Part shown: piece by piece, positions 1 through 10,412 of the stretch
Layout: every line of letters starts with the position of its first letter
How positions within the stretch are numbered: position 1 is the first letter of the stretch
Assembly (NCBI RefSeq): GCF_000003605.2
Contig: NW_003143523.1
Span: 1 to 52,425 of the forward strand
Direction of reading: 5' to 3'
Length of the DNA stretch: 52,425 nucleotides
From: Saccoglossus kowalevskii
Lineage: Eukaryota; Hemichordata; Enteropneusta; Harrimaniidae
The notes under the pieces: model-generated
Seen by the model: only the letters and a program-made list of their open reading frames with translations
Database searches by the model: none
Told to the model about the DNA's origin: nothing
Position numbers and translations under genes: made by a program

Positions 1-859
1 TACATCTGATCACTGTATTGGCTCTATTAATTATGGCTGCTGGTAAATATATCTGATCACTGTATTAGCTCTATTAATTATGGCTGCTGGTAAATATATC
101 TGATCACTGTATTGGCACTATTAATTATGGCTGCTGGTAACTACATCTGATCACTGTATTGGCTATATTAATTATGGCTGCTGGTAACTACATCTGATTA
201 CTGTATTGGCTCTATTAATTATGGCTGCTGGAAACTACATCTGATCACTGTATTGGCTCTATTAATTATGGCTGCTGGAAACTACATCTGATCACTGTAT
301 TGGCTCTATTAATTATGGCTGCTGGAAACTACATCTGATCACTGTATTGGCTCTATTAATTATGGCTGCTGGAAACTACATCTGATCACTGTATTGGATC
401 TATTAATTTTGGCTGCTGGAAACTACATCTGATCACTGTATTCGCTCTATTAATTATGGCTGCTGGAAACTACATCTGATCACTGTATTGGCTCTATTAA
501 TTATGGCTGCTGGTAACTACATCTGATCACTGTAGTGGCTCTATTAATTATGGCTGCTGGTAACTACACCTGATTACTGTATTGGCTCTATTAATTATGG
601 CTGCCAATAACTACATCTGATCATTGTATTGGCTGTATTAATTATGGCTGCTGGTAACTACACCTGATTACTGTATAGGCTTTATTAATTATGGCTGCTG
701 GTAACTACATCTGATCACTGTATTGGCTCTATTAATTATGGCTGCTGGTAAATATATCTGATCACTGTATTGGCTCTATTAATTATGGCTGCTTGTAACT
801 ACATCTGATTACTGTATTGGCTCTATTAAATATGGCTGCTGGTAACTACATCTGATCAC
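1..859. repeat. Duplicated block, copy 1 (partner 1,933-2,791)
   Basis: This segment matches 1,933-2,791 without net gap (offset 1,932). Shared rare markers include the ggtaaat-tatatc units, ttagctc, ggcacta, ctatatt, a run of ggaaac units, the unique 'attaattttgg' unit, ctgccaataac and gctgtatt. One difference seen is C at 443 where the partner has G. The match may extend left of the window. A related version at 42,7xx-43,3xx lacks one 47-bp unit in the ggaaac run. Confidence 0.9.
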
Positions 860-1129
860 AGTATTGGCTCTATAAATTATGGCTGCTGGTAACTACATCT
901 GATTACTGTATTGGCTCAATTAATTATGGCTGCTGGTAACTACATCTGATTACTGTATAGACTCTATTAATTATGGCTGCTGGTAACTACATCTGTTCAC
1001 TGTTTTGGCTCTATTAATTGTGGCTGATGGTAACTACATCTGATCACTGTATTGGCTCTATTAATTATGGCTTCTGGTAACTACATCTGATCACTGTATT
1101 GGCTCTATTAATTATGGCTGCTGGTAACT

Positions 1130-1518
1130 ACATCTGATTACTGTATTGGGCTCTATTAATTATGGCTGCTGGTAACTACATCTGATCACTGTAGTGGCTC
1201 TATTAATTATGGCTGCTAGTAACTACATCTGATTACTGTATTGGGCTCTATTAATTATGGCTGCTGGTAACTACATCTGATCACTGTAGTGGCTCTATTA
1301 ATTATGGCTGCTGGGAACTACATCTGATCACTGTATTGGGCTCTATTAATTATGGCTGCTAGTAACTACATCTGATCACTGTATTGGGCTCTATTAATTA
1401 TGGCTGCTGGTAACTACATCTGATCACTGTATTGCCTCTACTAATTATGGCTGCTGGTAACTACATCTGATCACTGTATTGGGCTCTATTAATTATGGCT
1501 GCTGGTAACTACATCTGA
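1130..1518. repeat. gggctc/ctagtaac run (partner 34,025-34,413)
   Basis: A run of 48-bp 'ttgggctc' units mixed with gtagtgg and ctagtaac units. It shares with 34,025-34,413 (offset 32,895) two rare changes: ctgggaac (1,311 and 34,206) and ctctacta (1,436 and 34,331). Upstream, the cttctgg units align at offset 32,800, so the 34-kb copy has one extra 95-bp pair (48-bp gggctc plus 47-bp gtagtgg). Confidence 0.85.
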
Positions 1519-1556
1519 TCACTGTATTGGCTCTATTAATTATGGCTGCTGGTAAC
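1510..1556 (+). repeat. Representative consensus monomer (47 bp)
   Basis: This copy matches the commonest base at every position and serves as the numbering reference (unit position 1 is the t of 'tacatctg'). The main variable sites are position 11 (C or T: gatcac/gattac); positions 16-22 (tattggc, tagtggc, tataggc, taatagc, taacagc, tattgggc); positions 23-33 (ctctattaatt; ctcaattaatt, ctataaatt, ctatattaatt, ctattaaatat, ctattaaaaat); and positions 37-47 (ctgctggtaac; ggaaac, ggtaaat, ctgatgg, cttctgg, ctgcttg, ctgtttg, ctgccaataac). These variants act as fingerprints for the longer blocks listed here. Confidence 0.9.
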
Positions 1557-1932
1557 TACATCTGATTACTATATTGGCTCAATTAACTATGGCTGCTGGT
1601 AACTACATCTGATTACTGTATTGGCTCAATTAATTATGGCTGCTGGTAACTACATCTGATTACTGTATAGGCTCTATTAATTACGGCTGCTGGTAACTAC
1701 ATCTGATCACTCTTTTGGCTCTATAAATTATGGCTGATGGTAACTACATCTGATGACTGTATTGGCTCTATTAAAAATGGCTGCTGGTAACTACATCTGA
1801 TTACTGTAGTGGCTCTATTAATTATGGCTGCTGGTAACTACATCTGATTACTGTAATAGCTCTATTAATTATGGCTGCTGGTAACTACATCTGATCACTG
1901 TATTGGCTCTATTAATTATGGCTGCTGGTTAC

Positions 1933-2791
1933 TACATCTGATCACTGTATTGGCTCTATTAATTATGGCTGCTGGTAAATATATCTGATCACTGTATTAG
2001 CTCTATTAATTATGGCTGCTGGTAAATATATCTGATCACTGTATTGGCACTATTAATTATGGCTGCTGGTAACTACATCTGATCACTGTATTGGCTATAT
2101 TAATTATGGCTGCTGGTAACTACATCTGATTACTGTATTGGCTCTATTAATTATGGCTGCTGGAAACTACATCTGATCACTGTATTGGCTCTATTAATTA
2201 TGGCTGCTGGAAACTACATCTGATCACTGTATTGGCTCTATTAATTATGGCTGCTGGAAACTACATCTGATCACTGTATTGGCTCTATTAATTATGGCTG
2301 CTGGAAACTACATCTGATCACTGTATTGGATCTATTAATTTTGGCTGCTGGAAACTACATCTGATCACTGTATTGGCTCTATTAATTATGGCTGCTGGAA
2401 ACTACATCTGATCACTGTATTGGCTCTATTAATTATGGCTGCTGGTAACTACATCTGATCACTGTAGTGGCTCTATTAATTATGGCTGCTGGTAACTACA
2501 CCTGATTACTGTATTGGCTCTATTAATTATGGCTGCCAATAACTACATCTGATCATTGTATTGGCTGTATTAATTATGGCTGCTGGTAACTACACCTGAT
2601 TACTGTATAGGCTTTATTAATTATGGCTGCTGGTAACTACATCTGATCACTGTATTGGCTCTATTAATTATGGCTGCTGGTAAATATATCTGATCACTGT
2701 ATTGGCTCTATTAATTATGGCTGCTTGTAACTACATCTGATTACTGTATTGGCTCTATTAAATATGGCTGCTGGTAACTACATCTGATCAC
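1933..2791. repeat. Duplicated block, copy 2 (partner 1-859)
   Basis: Second copy of the opening block, with the same markers including 'attaattttgg' (2,333-2,342 region) and ctgccaataac (2,533). Similarity stops abruptly at 2,792, where copy 1 continues with a ctataaatt unit and this copy with a ctattaaaaat unit. The stretch 1,743-2,336 additionally matches 9,123-9,716 (offset 7,380), so two different duplications overlap here. Confidence 0.88.
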
Positions 2792-2848
2792 TGTATTGGC
2801 TCTATTAAAAATGGCTGCTGGTAACTACATCTGATTACTGTATTGGCT

Positions 2849-2911
2849 CTATAATTATGGCTGCTGGTACTACATCTGATACTGTATGCTCTATTATTAT
2901 GGCTGCTGGTA
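2849..2911. other. Cluster of losses at double-base runs
   Basis: Two neighbouring units are about 45 and 42 bp instead of 47. Each loss falls in a two-base run: tt to t in ctataatt, aa to a in ggtac (twice), tt to t in gatactg, ttgg to tg in gtatgctc, and aa to a in attattatgg. Flanking units are intact. This looks like run-length compression in a sequencing or consensus step rather than seven independent mutations, though real mutation cannot be excluded. Confidence 0.75.
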
Positions 2912-3006
2912 CTACATCTGATTACTGTATTGGCTCTATTAATTATGGCTGCTGGAAACTACATCTGATCACTGTATTGGCTCTATTAATTATGGCTGCT
3001 GGTAAC

Positions 3007-3199
3007 TACATCTGATCACTGTAGTGGCTCTATTAATTATGGCTGCTGGTAACTACACCTGATTGCTGTATTGGCTCTATTAATTATGGCTGCTGGTAAC
3101 TACATCTGAATACTGTATTGGCTCTATTAGTTATGGCTGCTGGTAACTACATCTGATCACTGTATTGGCTGGCTTTATTAATTATGGCTGCTGGTAACT
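3007..3199. repeat. gtagtgg-cctgatt-gaatac-ggctggc block, copy 1
   Basis: Four units in the order gtagtgg, 'acacctgatt' (here gattgc), gaatac with gttatgg, and a 51-bp unit with duplicated ggct (ggctggcttt). It is the first of nine occurrences of this ordered set. Confidence 0.85.
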
Positions 3200-3479
3200 A
3201 CATCTGATTACTGTATTGGCTCTATTAGTTATGGCTGCTGGTAACTACATCTTATTACTGTATTGGCTCTATTAGTTATGGATGCTGGTAACTACATCTG
3301 ATTACTGTATTGCCTATATTAATTATGGCTGCTGGTAACTACATCTGATCACTGTATTGGCTCTAATAATTATGGCTGCTGGTAACTACATCTGATCACT
3401 GTATTGGCTCTATTAATTATGGCTGCTGGTAAATATATCTGATCACTGTATTGGCTCTATTAATTATGGCTGCTGGTAA

Positions 3480-3861
3480 CTACATCTGATCACTGTAGTG
3501 ACTCTATTAATTATGGCTGCTGGTAACTGCACCTGATTACTGTATTGGCTCTATTAATTATGGCTGCCAATAACTACCTCTGATCACTGTATTGGCTCTA
3601 TTAATTATGGCTGCTGGTAACTACATCTGATCATTGTATTGGCTCTATTAATTATGGCTGCTAGTAACTACATCTCATTACTGTATAGGTTTTATTAATT
3701 ATGGCTGCTGGTAACTACATCTGATCACTGTAGTGACTCTCTTAATTATGGCTGCTGTGTAACTACACCTGATTACTGTATTGGCTCTATTAATTATGGC
3801 TGCCAATAACTACCTCTGATCACTGTATTGGCTCTATTAGTTATGGCTGCTGGTAACTACA
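3480..3861. repeat. Five-unit local duplication with ctgccaataac
   Basis: The series gtagtgac, 'cctgattac', ctgccaataac followed by 'tacctctgatc' occurs at 3,495-3,625 and again at 3,730-3,861. The offset is 235-236 bp (five units, plus one base in 'gctgctgtgtaac' of the second copy). The other units between copies differ (gatcattg, catctcatt, taggtttt), so the duplication has since been altered or was incomplete. Confidence 0.75.
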
Positions 3862-3998
3862 TCTGATCACTGTATTGGCTCTATTAATTATGGCTGCTGG
3901 TAACTATATCTGATTACTGTATTGGCTCTATTAATTATGGCTGCTGGTAACTACATCTGATTACTGTATTGGCTCTATTAATTATGGCTGCTGGTAAC

Positions 3999-4032
3999 TA
4001 TATTGGCTCTATTAATTATGGCTGCTGGTAAC
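3999..4032. repeat. 34-bp truncated monomer
   Basis: This unit lacks unit positions 3-15 (13 bases, the catctgattactg segment), so 'ggtaacta' runs straight into 'tattggctc'. The joint sits between two TA dinucleotides (ta at the unit start, ta of tattgg), consistent with a microhomology-type or slippage deletion. It is the only deletion of this size I noticed in the window. Confidence 0.85.
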
Positions 4033-4267
4033 TACATCTGATTACTGTATTGGCTCTATTAATTATGGCTGCTGGAAACTACATCTGATCACTGTATTGG
4101 CTCTATTAATTATGGCTGCTGGTAACTACATCTGATTACTGTATTGGCTCTATTAATTATGGCTGCTGGAAACTACATCTGATTACTGTATTGGCTCTAT
4201 TAATTATGGCTGCTGGAAACTACATCTGATCACTGTATTGGCTCTATTAATTATGGCTGCTGGTAAC

Positions 4268-4460
4268 TACATCTGATCACTGTAGTGGCTCTATTAATTA
4301 TGGCTGCTGGTAACTACACCTGATTACTGTATTGGCTCTATTAATTATGGCTGCTGGTAACTACATCTGAATACTGTATTGGCTCTATTAGTTATGGCTG
4401 CTGGTAACTACATCTGATCACTGTATTGGTTGGCTTTATTAATTATGGCTGCTGGTAACT
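4268..4460. repeat. gtagtgg-cctgatt-gaatac-ggctggc block, copy 2
   Basis: Same unit order as at 3,007; the 51-bp unit reads ggttggcttt, a one-base variant of the usual ggctggc duplication. Confidence 0.83.
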
Positions 4461-4886
4461 ACATCTGATTACTGTATTGGCTCTATTAATTATGGCTGCT
4501 GGTAACTACATCTGATCACTGTAGTGGCTCTATTAATTATGGCTGCTGGTAACTACATCTGATCACTGTATTGGCTCTATTAGTTATGGCTGCTGGTAAC
4601 TACATCTGATCACTGTATTGGCTGGCTTTATTAATTATGGCTGCTGGTAACTACATCTGATTATTGTATTGGCTCTATTAATTATGGCTGCTGGTAACTA
4701 CATCTGATTACTGTATTGACTATATTAATTATGGCTGCTAGTAACTACATCTGATCAATGTATTGGCTCTATTAATTATGGCTGCTGGTAAATATATCTG
4801 ATCACTGTATTGGCTCTATTAATTATGGCTGCTGCTAACTACATCTGATCACTGTATTGGCTCTATTAATTATGGCTGCTGGAAAC

Positions 4887-5125
4887 TACATCTGATCACT
4901 GTAGTGGCTCTATTAATTATGGCTGCTGGTAACTACACCTGATTACTGTATTGGCTCTATTAATTATGGCTGCTGGTAACTACATCTGAATACTGTATTG
5001 GCTCTATTAGTTATGGCTGCTGGTAACTACATCTGATCACTGTATTGGCTGGCTCTATTAATTATGGCTGCTGGTAACTACATCTGATTACTGTATAGGC
5101 TTTATTAATTATGGCTGCTGGTAAC
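4887..5125. repeat. gtagtgg-cctgatt-gaatac-ggctggc block, copy 3
   Basis: Same order, preceded by a ggaaac unit and followed by a tagg/cttt unit, as in the copies near 12.5 kb and beyond. Confidence 0.85.
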
Positions 5126-5287
5126 TACATCTGATTACTGTATTGGCTCTATTAGTTATGCCAGCTGGTAACTACATCTGATCACTGTATTGGCTCTATT
5201 AATTATGGCTGCTGGTAACTACATCTGATCACTGTATTGGCTCTATTAATTATGGCTTCTGGTAACTACATCTGATCACTGTATTGG

Positions 5288-6228
5288 GCTCTATTAATTA
5301 TGGCTGCTGGTAACTACATCTGATCACTGTAGTGGCTCTATTAATTATGGCTGCTGGTAACTACATCTGATCACTGTATTAGCTCTATTAATTACGGCTG
5401 CTAGTAACTACATCTGATCACTGTATTGGCTCTATTAATTATGGCTGCTGGTAACTACATCTGATCACTGTATTGGCTCTATTAATTATGGCTGCTGGTA
5501 AATATATCTGATCACTGTATTGGCTCTATTAATTACGGCTGCTGGTAAGTACATCTGATCACTGTATTGGCTCTATTAAAAATGGCTGCTGGTAACTACA
5601 TCTGATTACTGTAGTGGCTCTATTAATTATGGCTGCTGGTAACTACATCTGATTACTGTAACAGCTCTATTAATTATGGCTGCTGGTAACTACATCTGAT
5701 CACTGTATTGGCTCTATTAATTATGGCTTCTGGTAACTACATCTGATCACTGTATTGGCTCTATTAATTATGGCTGCTGGTAACTACATCTGATTACTGT
5801 ATTGGGCTCTATTAATTATGGCTGCTGGTAACTACATCTGATCACTGTAGTGGCTCTATTAATTATGGCTGCTGGTAACTACATCTGATTACTGTATTGG
5901 CTCTATTAATTATGGCTGCTGGTAACTACATCTGATTACTGTATTGGCTCTATTAATTATGGCTGCTGGTAACTACATCTGATTACTGTATTGGCTCTAT
6001 TAATTATGGCTGCTGGTAACTACATCTGATTACTGTATAGGCTCTATTAATTAGGACTGCTGGTAACTACATCTGATCACTGTTTTGGCTCTATAAATTA
6101 TGGCTGATGGTAACTACATCTGATCACTGTATTGGCTCAATTAATTATGGCTGCTGGTAACTACATCTGATTACTGTATTGGCTCTATTAATTATGGCTG
6201 TTTGTAACTACATCTGATTACTGTATTG
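5288..6228. repeat. 941-bp block (partner 15,468-16,408)
   Basis: Matches 15,468-16,408 at constant offset 10,180. Checked anchors are gtagtgg (5,329), gtaacagc (5,658), ttaggactg (6,051) and gtttgtaac before the end. One difference seen is ctagtaac near 5,400 against ctggtaac. Similarity stops at 6,229, where this copy goes to a ctcaatt unit and the other to a tgcctc unit. Confidence 0.88.
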
Positions 6229-6269
6229 GCTCAATTAATTATGGCTGCTGGTAACTACATCTGATTACT

Positions 6270-6820
6270 GTATAGGCTCTATTAATTACGGCTGCTGGTA
6301 ACTACATCTGATCACTCTTTTGGCTCTATAAATTATGGCTGATGGTAACTACATCTGATCACTGTATTGGCTCAATTAATTATGGCTGCTGGTAACTACA
6401 TCTGATTACTGTATTGGGTCTATTAAATATGGCTGCTGGTAACTACATCTGAGTACTGTATTGCCTATATTAATTATGGCTGCTTTAACTACATCTGATT
6501 ACTGTATTGGCTCTATTAATTATGGCTGCTTGTAACTACATCTGATTACTGTATTGGCTCTATTAAATATGGCTGCTGGTAACTACATCTGGTCACTGTA
6601 TTGGCTCTATTAAAAATGGCTGCTGGTAAGTACATCTGATTACTGTAGTGGCTCTATTAATTATGGCTGCTGGTAACTACATCTGATTACTGTAATAGCT
6701 CTATTAATTATGGCTGCTGGTAACTACATCTGATCACAGTATTGGCTCTATAAATTATGGCTGCTGGTAACTACATCTGATTACTGTATTGGCTCAATTA
6801 ATTATGGCTGCTGGTAACTA
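6270..6820. repeat. Block shared with 28,956-29,506
   Basis: Constant offset 22,686, anchored by 'ctctttt' (6,315), the 46-bp unit with 'gctttaac' (6,483), ggtaagtac, gtaatagc and gatcacag/ctataaatt. Scattered single-base differences, for example 'catctggtc' here. Confidence 0.8.
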
Positions 6821-6821
6821 C

Positions 6822-6850
6822 ATCATTACTGTATAGACTCTATTATTATG
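6822..6850. other. Small deletion cluster
   Basis: 'catcattac' lacks two bases of catctgattac and 'attattatgg' lacks one A of attaattatgg, within 25 bp. The sister units at 29.5, 43.8 and 44.9 kb are intact at these sites, so the losses are private to this copy. They may be assembly error. Confidence 0.65.
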
Positions 6851-6903
6851 GCTGCTGGTAACTACATCTGTTCACTGTTTTGGCTCTATTAATTGTGGCT
6901 GAT

Positions 6904-7564
6904 GGTAACTACATCTGATCACTGTATTGGCTCTATTAATTATGGCTTCTGGTAACTACATCTGATTACTGTATTGGGCTCTATTAATTATGGCTGCTGG
7001 TAACTACATCTGATCACTGTATTTTCTCTATTAATTATGGCTGCTGGTAACTACATCTGATCACTGTATTGGCTCTATTAATTATGGCTGCTGGTAACTA
7101 CATCTGATCACTGTATTGGGCTCTATTAATTATGGCTGCTAGTAACTACATCTGATCACTGTATTGGGCTCTATTAATTATGGCTGCTGGTAACTACATC
7201 TGATCACTGTATTGGCTCTATTAATTATGGCTGCTGGTAACTACATCTGATTACTGTATTGGCTCAATTAATTATGGCTGCTGGTAACTACATCTGATTA
7301 CTGTATAGGCTCTATTAATTACGGCTGCTGGTAACTACATCTGATCACTGTTTTGGCTCTATAAATTATGGCTGATGGTAACTACATCTGATCACTGTAT
7401 TGGCTCAATTAATTATGGCTGCTGGTAACTACATCTGATTACTGTATTGGCTCTGTTAAATATGGCTGCTGGTAACTACATCTGAGTACTGTATTGCCTC
7501 TATTAATTATGGCAGCTTGTAACTACATCTGATTACTGTATTGGCTCTATTAAATATGGCTGCT
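6904..7564. repeat. 661-bp higher-order unit, copy 1 of a tandem pair
   Basis: Fourteen units in the order cttctgg; gattac-gggctc; 'tattttctc'; plain; gggctc/ctagtaac; gggctc; plain; ctcaatt; tagg/attacgg; 'gtttt'/ctgatgg; ctcaatt; aaatatgg; gagtac-tgcctc/ggcagcttg; aaatatgg. The same order restarts immediately at 7,565. Fourteen 47-bp units plus three extra bases from 48-bp units give 661. This is one of the cleanest higher-order tandem pairs in the window. Confidence 0.92.
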
Positions 7565-8225
7565 GGTAACTACATCTGATCACTGTATTGGCTCTATTAA
7601 TTATGGCTTCTGGTAACTACATCTGATTACTGTATTGGGCTCTATTAATTATGGCTGCTGGTAACTACATCTGATCACTGTATTTTCTCTATTAATTATG
7701 GCTGCTGGTAACTACATTTGATCACTGTATTGGCTCTATTAATTATGGCTGCTGGTAACTACATCGGATCACTGTATTGGGCTCTATTAATTATGGCTGC
7801 TAGTAACTACATCTGATCACTGTATTGGGCTCTATTAATTATGGCTGCTGGTAACTACATCTGATCACTGTATTGGCTCTATTAATTATGGCTGCTGGTA
7901 ACTACATCTGATTACTGTATTGGCTCAATTAATTATGGCTGCTGGTAACTACATCTGATTACTGTATAGGCTCTATTAATTACGGCTGCTGGTAACTACA
8001 TCTGATCACTGTTTTGGCTCTATAAATTATGGCTGATGGTAACTACATCTGATCACTGTATTGGCTCAATTAATTATGGCTGCTGGTAACTACATCTGAT
8101 TACTGTATTGGCTCTATTAAATATGGCTGCTGGTAACTACATCTGAGTACTGTATTGCCTCTATTAATTATGGCAGCTTGTAACTACATCTGATTACTGT
8201 ATTGGCTCTATTAAATATGGCTGCT
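7565..8225. repeat. 661-bp higher-order unit, copy 2 of a tandem pair
   Basis: Same fourteen-unit order as 6,904-7,564, offset 661, with few changes: acatttg (about 7,717), acatcgg (about 7,763), and ctctattaaat here where copy 1 has ctctgttaaat. This copy, not copy 1, continues rightward as the long block shared with 36,753. Confidence 0.92.
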
Positions 8226-8936
8226 GGTAACTACATCTGATCACTGTATTGGCTCTATTAATTATGGCTGCTGGTAACTACATCTGATCACTGTATTGGC
8301 TCTATTAATTATGGCTGCTGGTAACTACATCTGATTACTGTATTGGCTCTATTAATTATGGCTGCTGGTAACTACATCTGATTACTGTATTGGCTCTATT
8401 AATTATGGCTTCTGGTAACTACATCTGATTACTGTATTGGCTCTGTTAATCATAGCTGCTGGTAACTACATCTGATTACTGTATTGGCTCTATTAATTAT
8501 GGCTGCTGGTAACTACATCTGAGTACTGTATTGCCTCTATTAATTATGGCTGCTGGTAACTACATCTGATTACTGTATTGGGTCTATTAATTATGGCTGC
8601 TGGTACCTACATCTGATTACTGTATTGGCTCTATTGATTATGGTTGCTGGTAACTACATCTGATTACTGTATTGGCTCTTTTAATCATGGCTGCTGGTAA
8701 CTACATCTGATTACTGTATTGGCTCTATTAATCATGGCTGCTGGTAACTACATCTGATTACTGTATTGGCTCTAATAATTATGGCTGCTGGTAACTACAT
8801 CTGATTACTACAATGGCTCTATTAATTATGGCTGCTGGAAACTACATCTGATCACTGTATTGGCTCTATTAATTATGGCTGCTGGTAACTACATCTGAGT
8901 ACTGTATTGGCTCTATTAATTATGGCTGCTGGTAAC

Positions 8937-9500
8937 TACATCTGATTACTGTATTGGCTCTATTAAATATGGCTGCTGGTAACTACATCTGAGTACTGTA
9001 TTGCCTCTATTAATTATGGCTGCTTGTAACTACATCTGATTACTGTATTGGCTCTATTAATTATGGCTGTTTGTAACTACATCTGATTACTGTATTGGCT
9101 CTATTAAATATGGCTGCTGGTAACTACATCTGATGACTGTATTGGCTCTATTAAAAATGGCTGCTGGTAACTACATCTGATTACTGTAGTGGCTCTATTA
9201 ATTATGGCTGCTGGTAACTACATCTGATTACTGTAATAGCTCTATTAATTATGGCTGCTGGTAACTACATCTGATCACTGTATTGGCTCTATTAATTATG
9301 GCTGCTGGTTACTACATCTGATCACTGTATTGGCTCTATTAATTATGGCTGCTGGTAAATATATCTGATCACTGTATTAGCTCTATTAATTATGGCTGCT
9401 GGTAAATATATCTGATCACTGTATTGGCACTATTAATTATGGCTGCTGGTAACTACATCTGATCACTGTATTGGCTATATTAATTATGGCTGCTGGTAAC
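8937..9500. repeat. Twelve-unit gatgac/aaaaatgg block, reference copy
   Basis: Unit order: aaatatgg; gagtac-tgcctc-cttgtaac; gtttgtaac; aaatatgg; gatgac-aaaaatgg (9,132); gtagtgg; gtaatagc; plain ending ggttac; plain ending ggtaaat; ttagctc; ggcacta; ctatatt. This ordered set is the most widespread higher-order element here. The gatgac/aaaaatgg unit occurs 13 times, at 1,752, 9,132, 14,039, 18,566, 20,734, 21,494, 23,855, 26,070, 33,039, 38,320, 39,967, 40,719 and 51,930, with irregular spacing. Confidence 0.9.
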
Positions 9501-9954
9501 TACATCTGATTACTGTATTGGCTCTATTAATTATGGCTGCTGGAAACTACATCTGATCACTGTATTGGCTCTATTAATTATGGCTGCTGGAAACTACATC
9601 TGATCACTGTATTGGCTCTATTAATTATGGCTGCTGGAAACTACATCTGATCACTGTATTGGCTCTATTAATTATGGCTGCTGGAAACTACATCTGATCA
9701 CTGTATTGGATCTATTAGTTATGGCTGCTGGTAACTACATCTGATCACTGTAGTGGCTCTATTAATTATGGCTGCTGGTAACTACACCTGATTAATGTAT
9801 TGGCTCTATTAATTATGGCTGCTGGTAACTACATCTGATTACTGTATTGGCTCTTTTAATCATGGCTGCTGGTAACTACATCTGATTACTGTATTGGCTC
9901 TATTAATCATGGCTGCTGGTAACTACATCTGATTACTGTATTGGCTCTATTAAT

Positions 9955-10412
9955 TATGGCTGCTGGTAACTACATCTGATTACTGCAATGGCTCTATTAA
10001 TTATGGCTGCTGGTAACTACATCTGATTACTGTATTGGCTCTATTGATTATGGCTGCTGGTAACTACATCTGTTCACTGTTTTGGCTCTATTAATTGTGG
10101 CTGATGGTAACTACATCTGATCACTGTATTGGCTCTATTAATTATGGCTTCTGGTAACTACATCTGATTACTGTATTGGGCTCTATTAATTATGGCTGCT
10201 GGTAACTACATCTGATCACTGTATTTTCTCTATTAATTATGGCTGCTGGTAACTACATCTGATCACTGTATTGGGCTCTATTAATTATGGCTGCTGGTAA
10301 CTACATCTGATCACTGTATTGGCACTATTAATTATGGCTGCTGGTAACTACATCTGATCACTGTATTGGCTATATTAATTATGGCTGCTGGTAACTACAT
10401 CTGATTACTGTA
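9955..10412. repeat. Block shared with 22,129-22,586
   Basis: Constant offset 12,174, anchored by tgttcactg (10,071 and 22,245), gattactgcaatgg, ctattgatt and 'tattttctc'. The pair ends in ggcacta and ctatatt units; then this copy continues with ggaaac units and the other with tagactc. Confidence 0.85.

Larger units (their letters stand above)
860..1932. repeat. Mixed satellite stretch between two block copies
   Basis: No gene. The order of variants is gatcacag/ctataaatt, ctcaatt, tagactc, a 'tgttcactgtttt' unit with aattgtgg and ctgatgg, then cttctgg, followed by alternating 48-bp gggctc and gtagtgg units. It ends in ctcaatt, tagg/attacgg, 'ctctttt' and a gatgac/aaaaatgg unit. The first part recurs at 44,8xx-45,1xx and 6,7xx-6,9xx. 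The last part (from about 1,743) recurs at 9,123. Confidence 0.85.
4033..5287. repeat. Mixed satellite stretch
   Basis: No gene. Units alternate gattac and gatcac types, with ggaaac units and two copies of the ordered gtagtgg/cctgatt/gaatac/ggctggc set (given separately). A third, partial run near 4,510-4,640 goes gtagtgg, gttatgg, ggctggc without the cctgatt and gaatac units. The end (about 5,240-5,287) enters cttctgg and 48-bp gggctc units. Confidence 0.85.
7565..9604. repeat. 2.04-kb segmental duplication (partner 36,753-38,792)
   Basis: Longest gap-free repeat I could trace: constant offset 29,188 at the anchors 'attttctc' (7,682 and 36,870), ctctgttaatc (8,441 and 37,629), tctaataatt (8,771 and 37,959) and gatgac (9,132 and 38,320). 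Other shared rare markers are ggtacctac, cttttaatc and gattactacaatgg. Only scattered substitutions were seen, such as ggttgctgg here near 8,643. The match breaks at 9,605, where the partner has gattactatatt. Confidence 0.93.

Noticed and set aside
1510-1556. Genuine rRNA gene
   Set aside because: Only short words resemble the helix-18 antisense, within a 47-bp unit; no rRNA-length homology or other SSU helices are present. Kept only as an origin hypothesis.
39-2055. TATA-like promoters in the 'ggtaaatatatctg' variant units
   Set aside because: The AT-rich word arises from one or two substitutions in the normal unit end, recurs many times in fixed block positions, and has no downstream gene or other promoter element.
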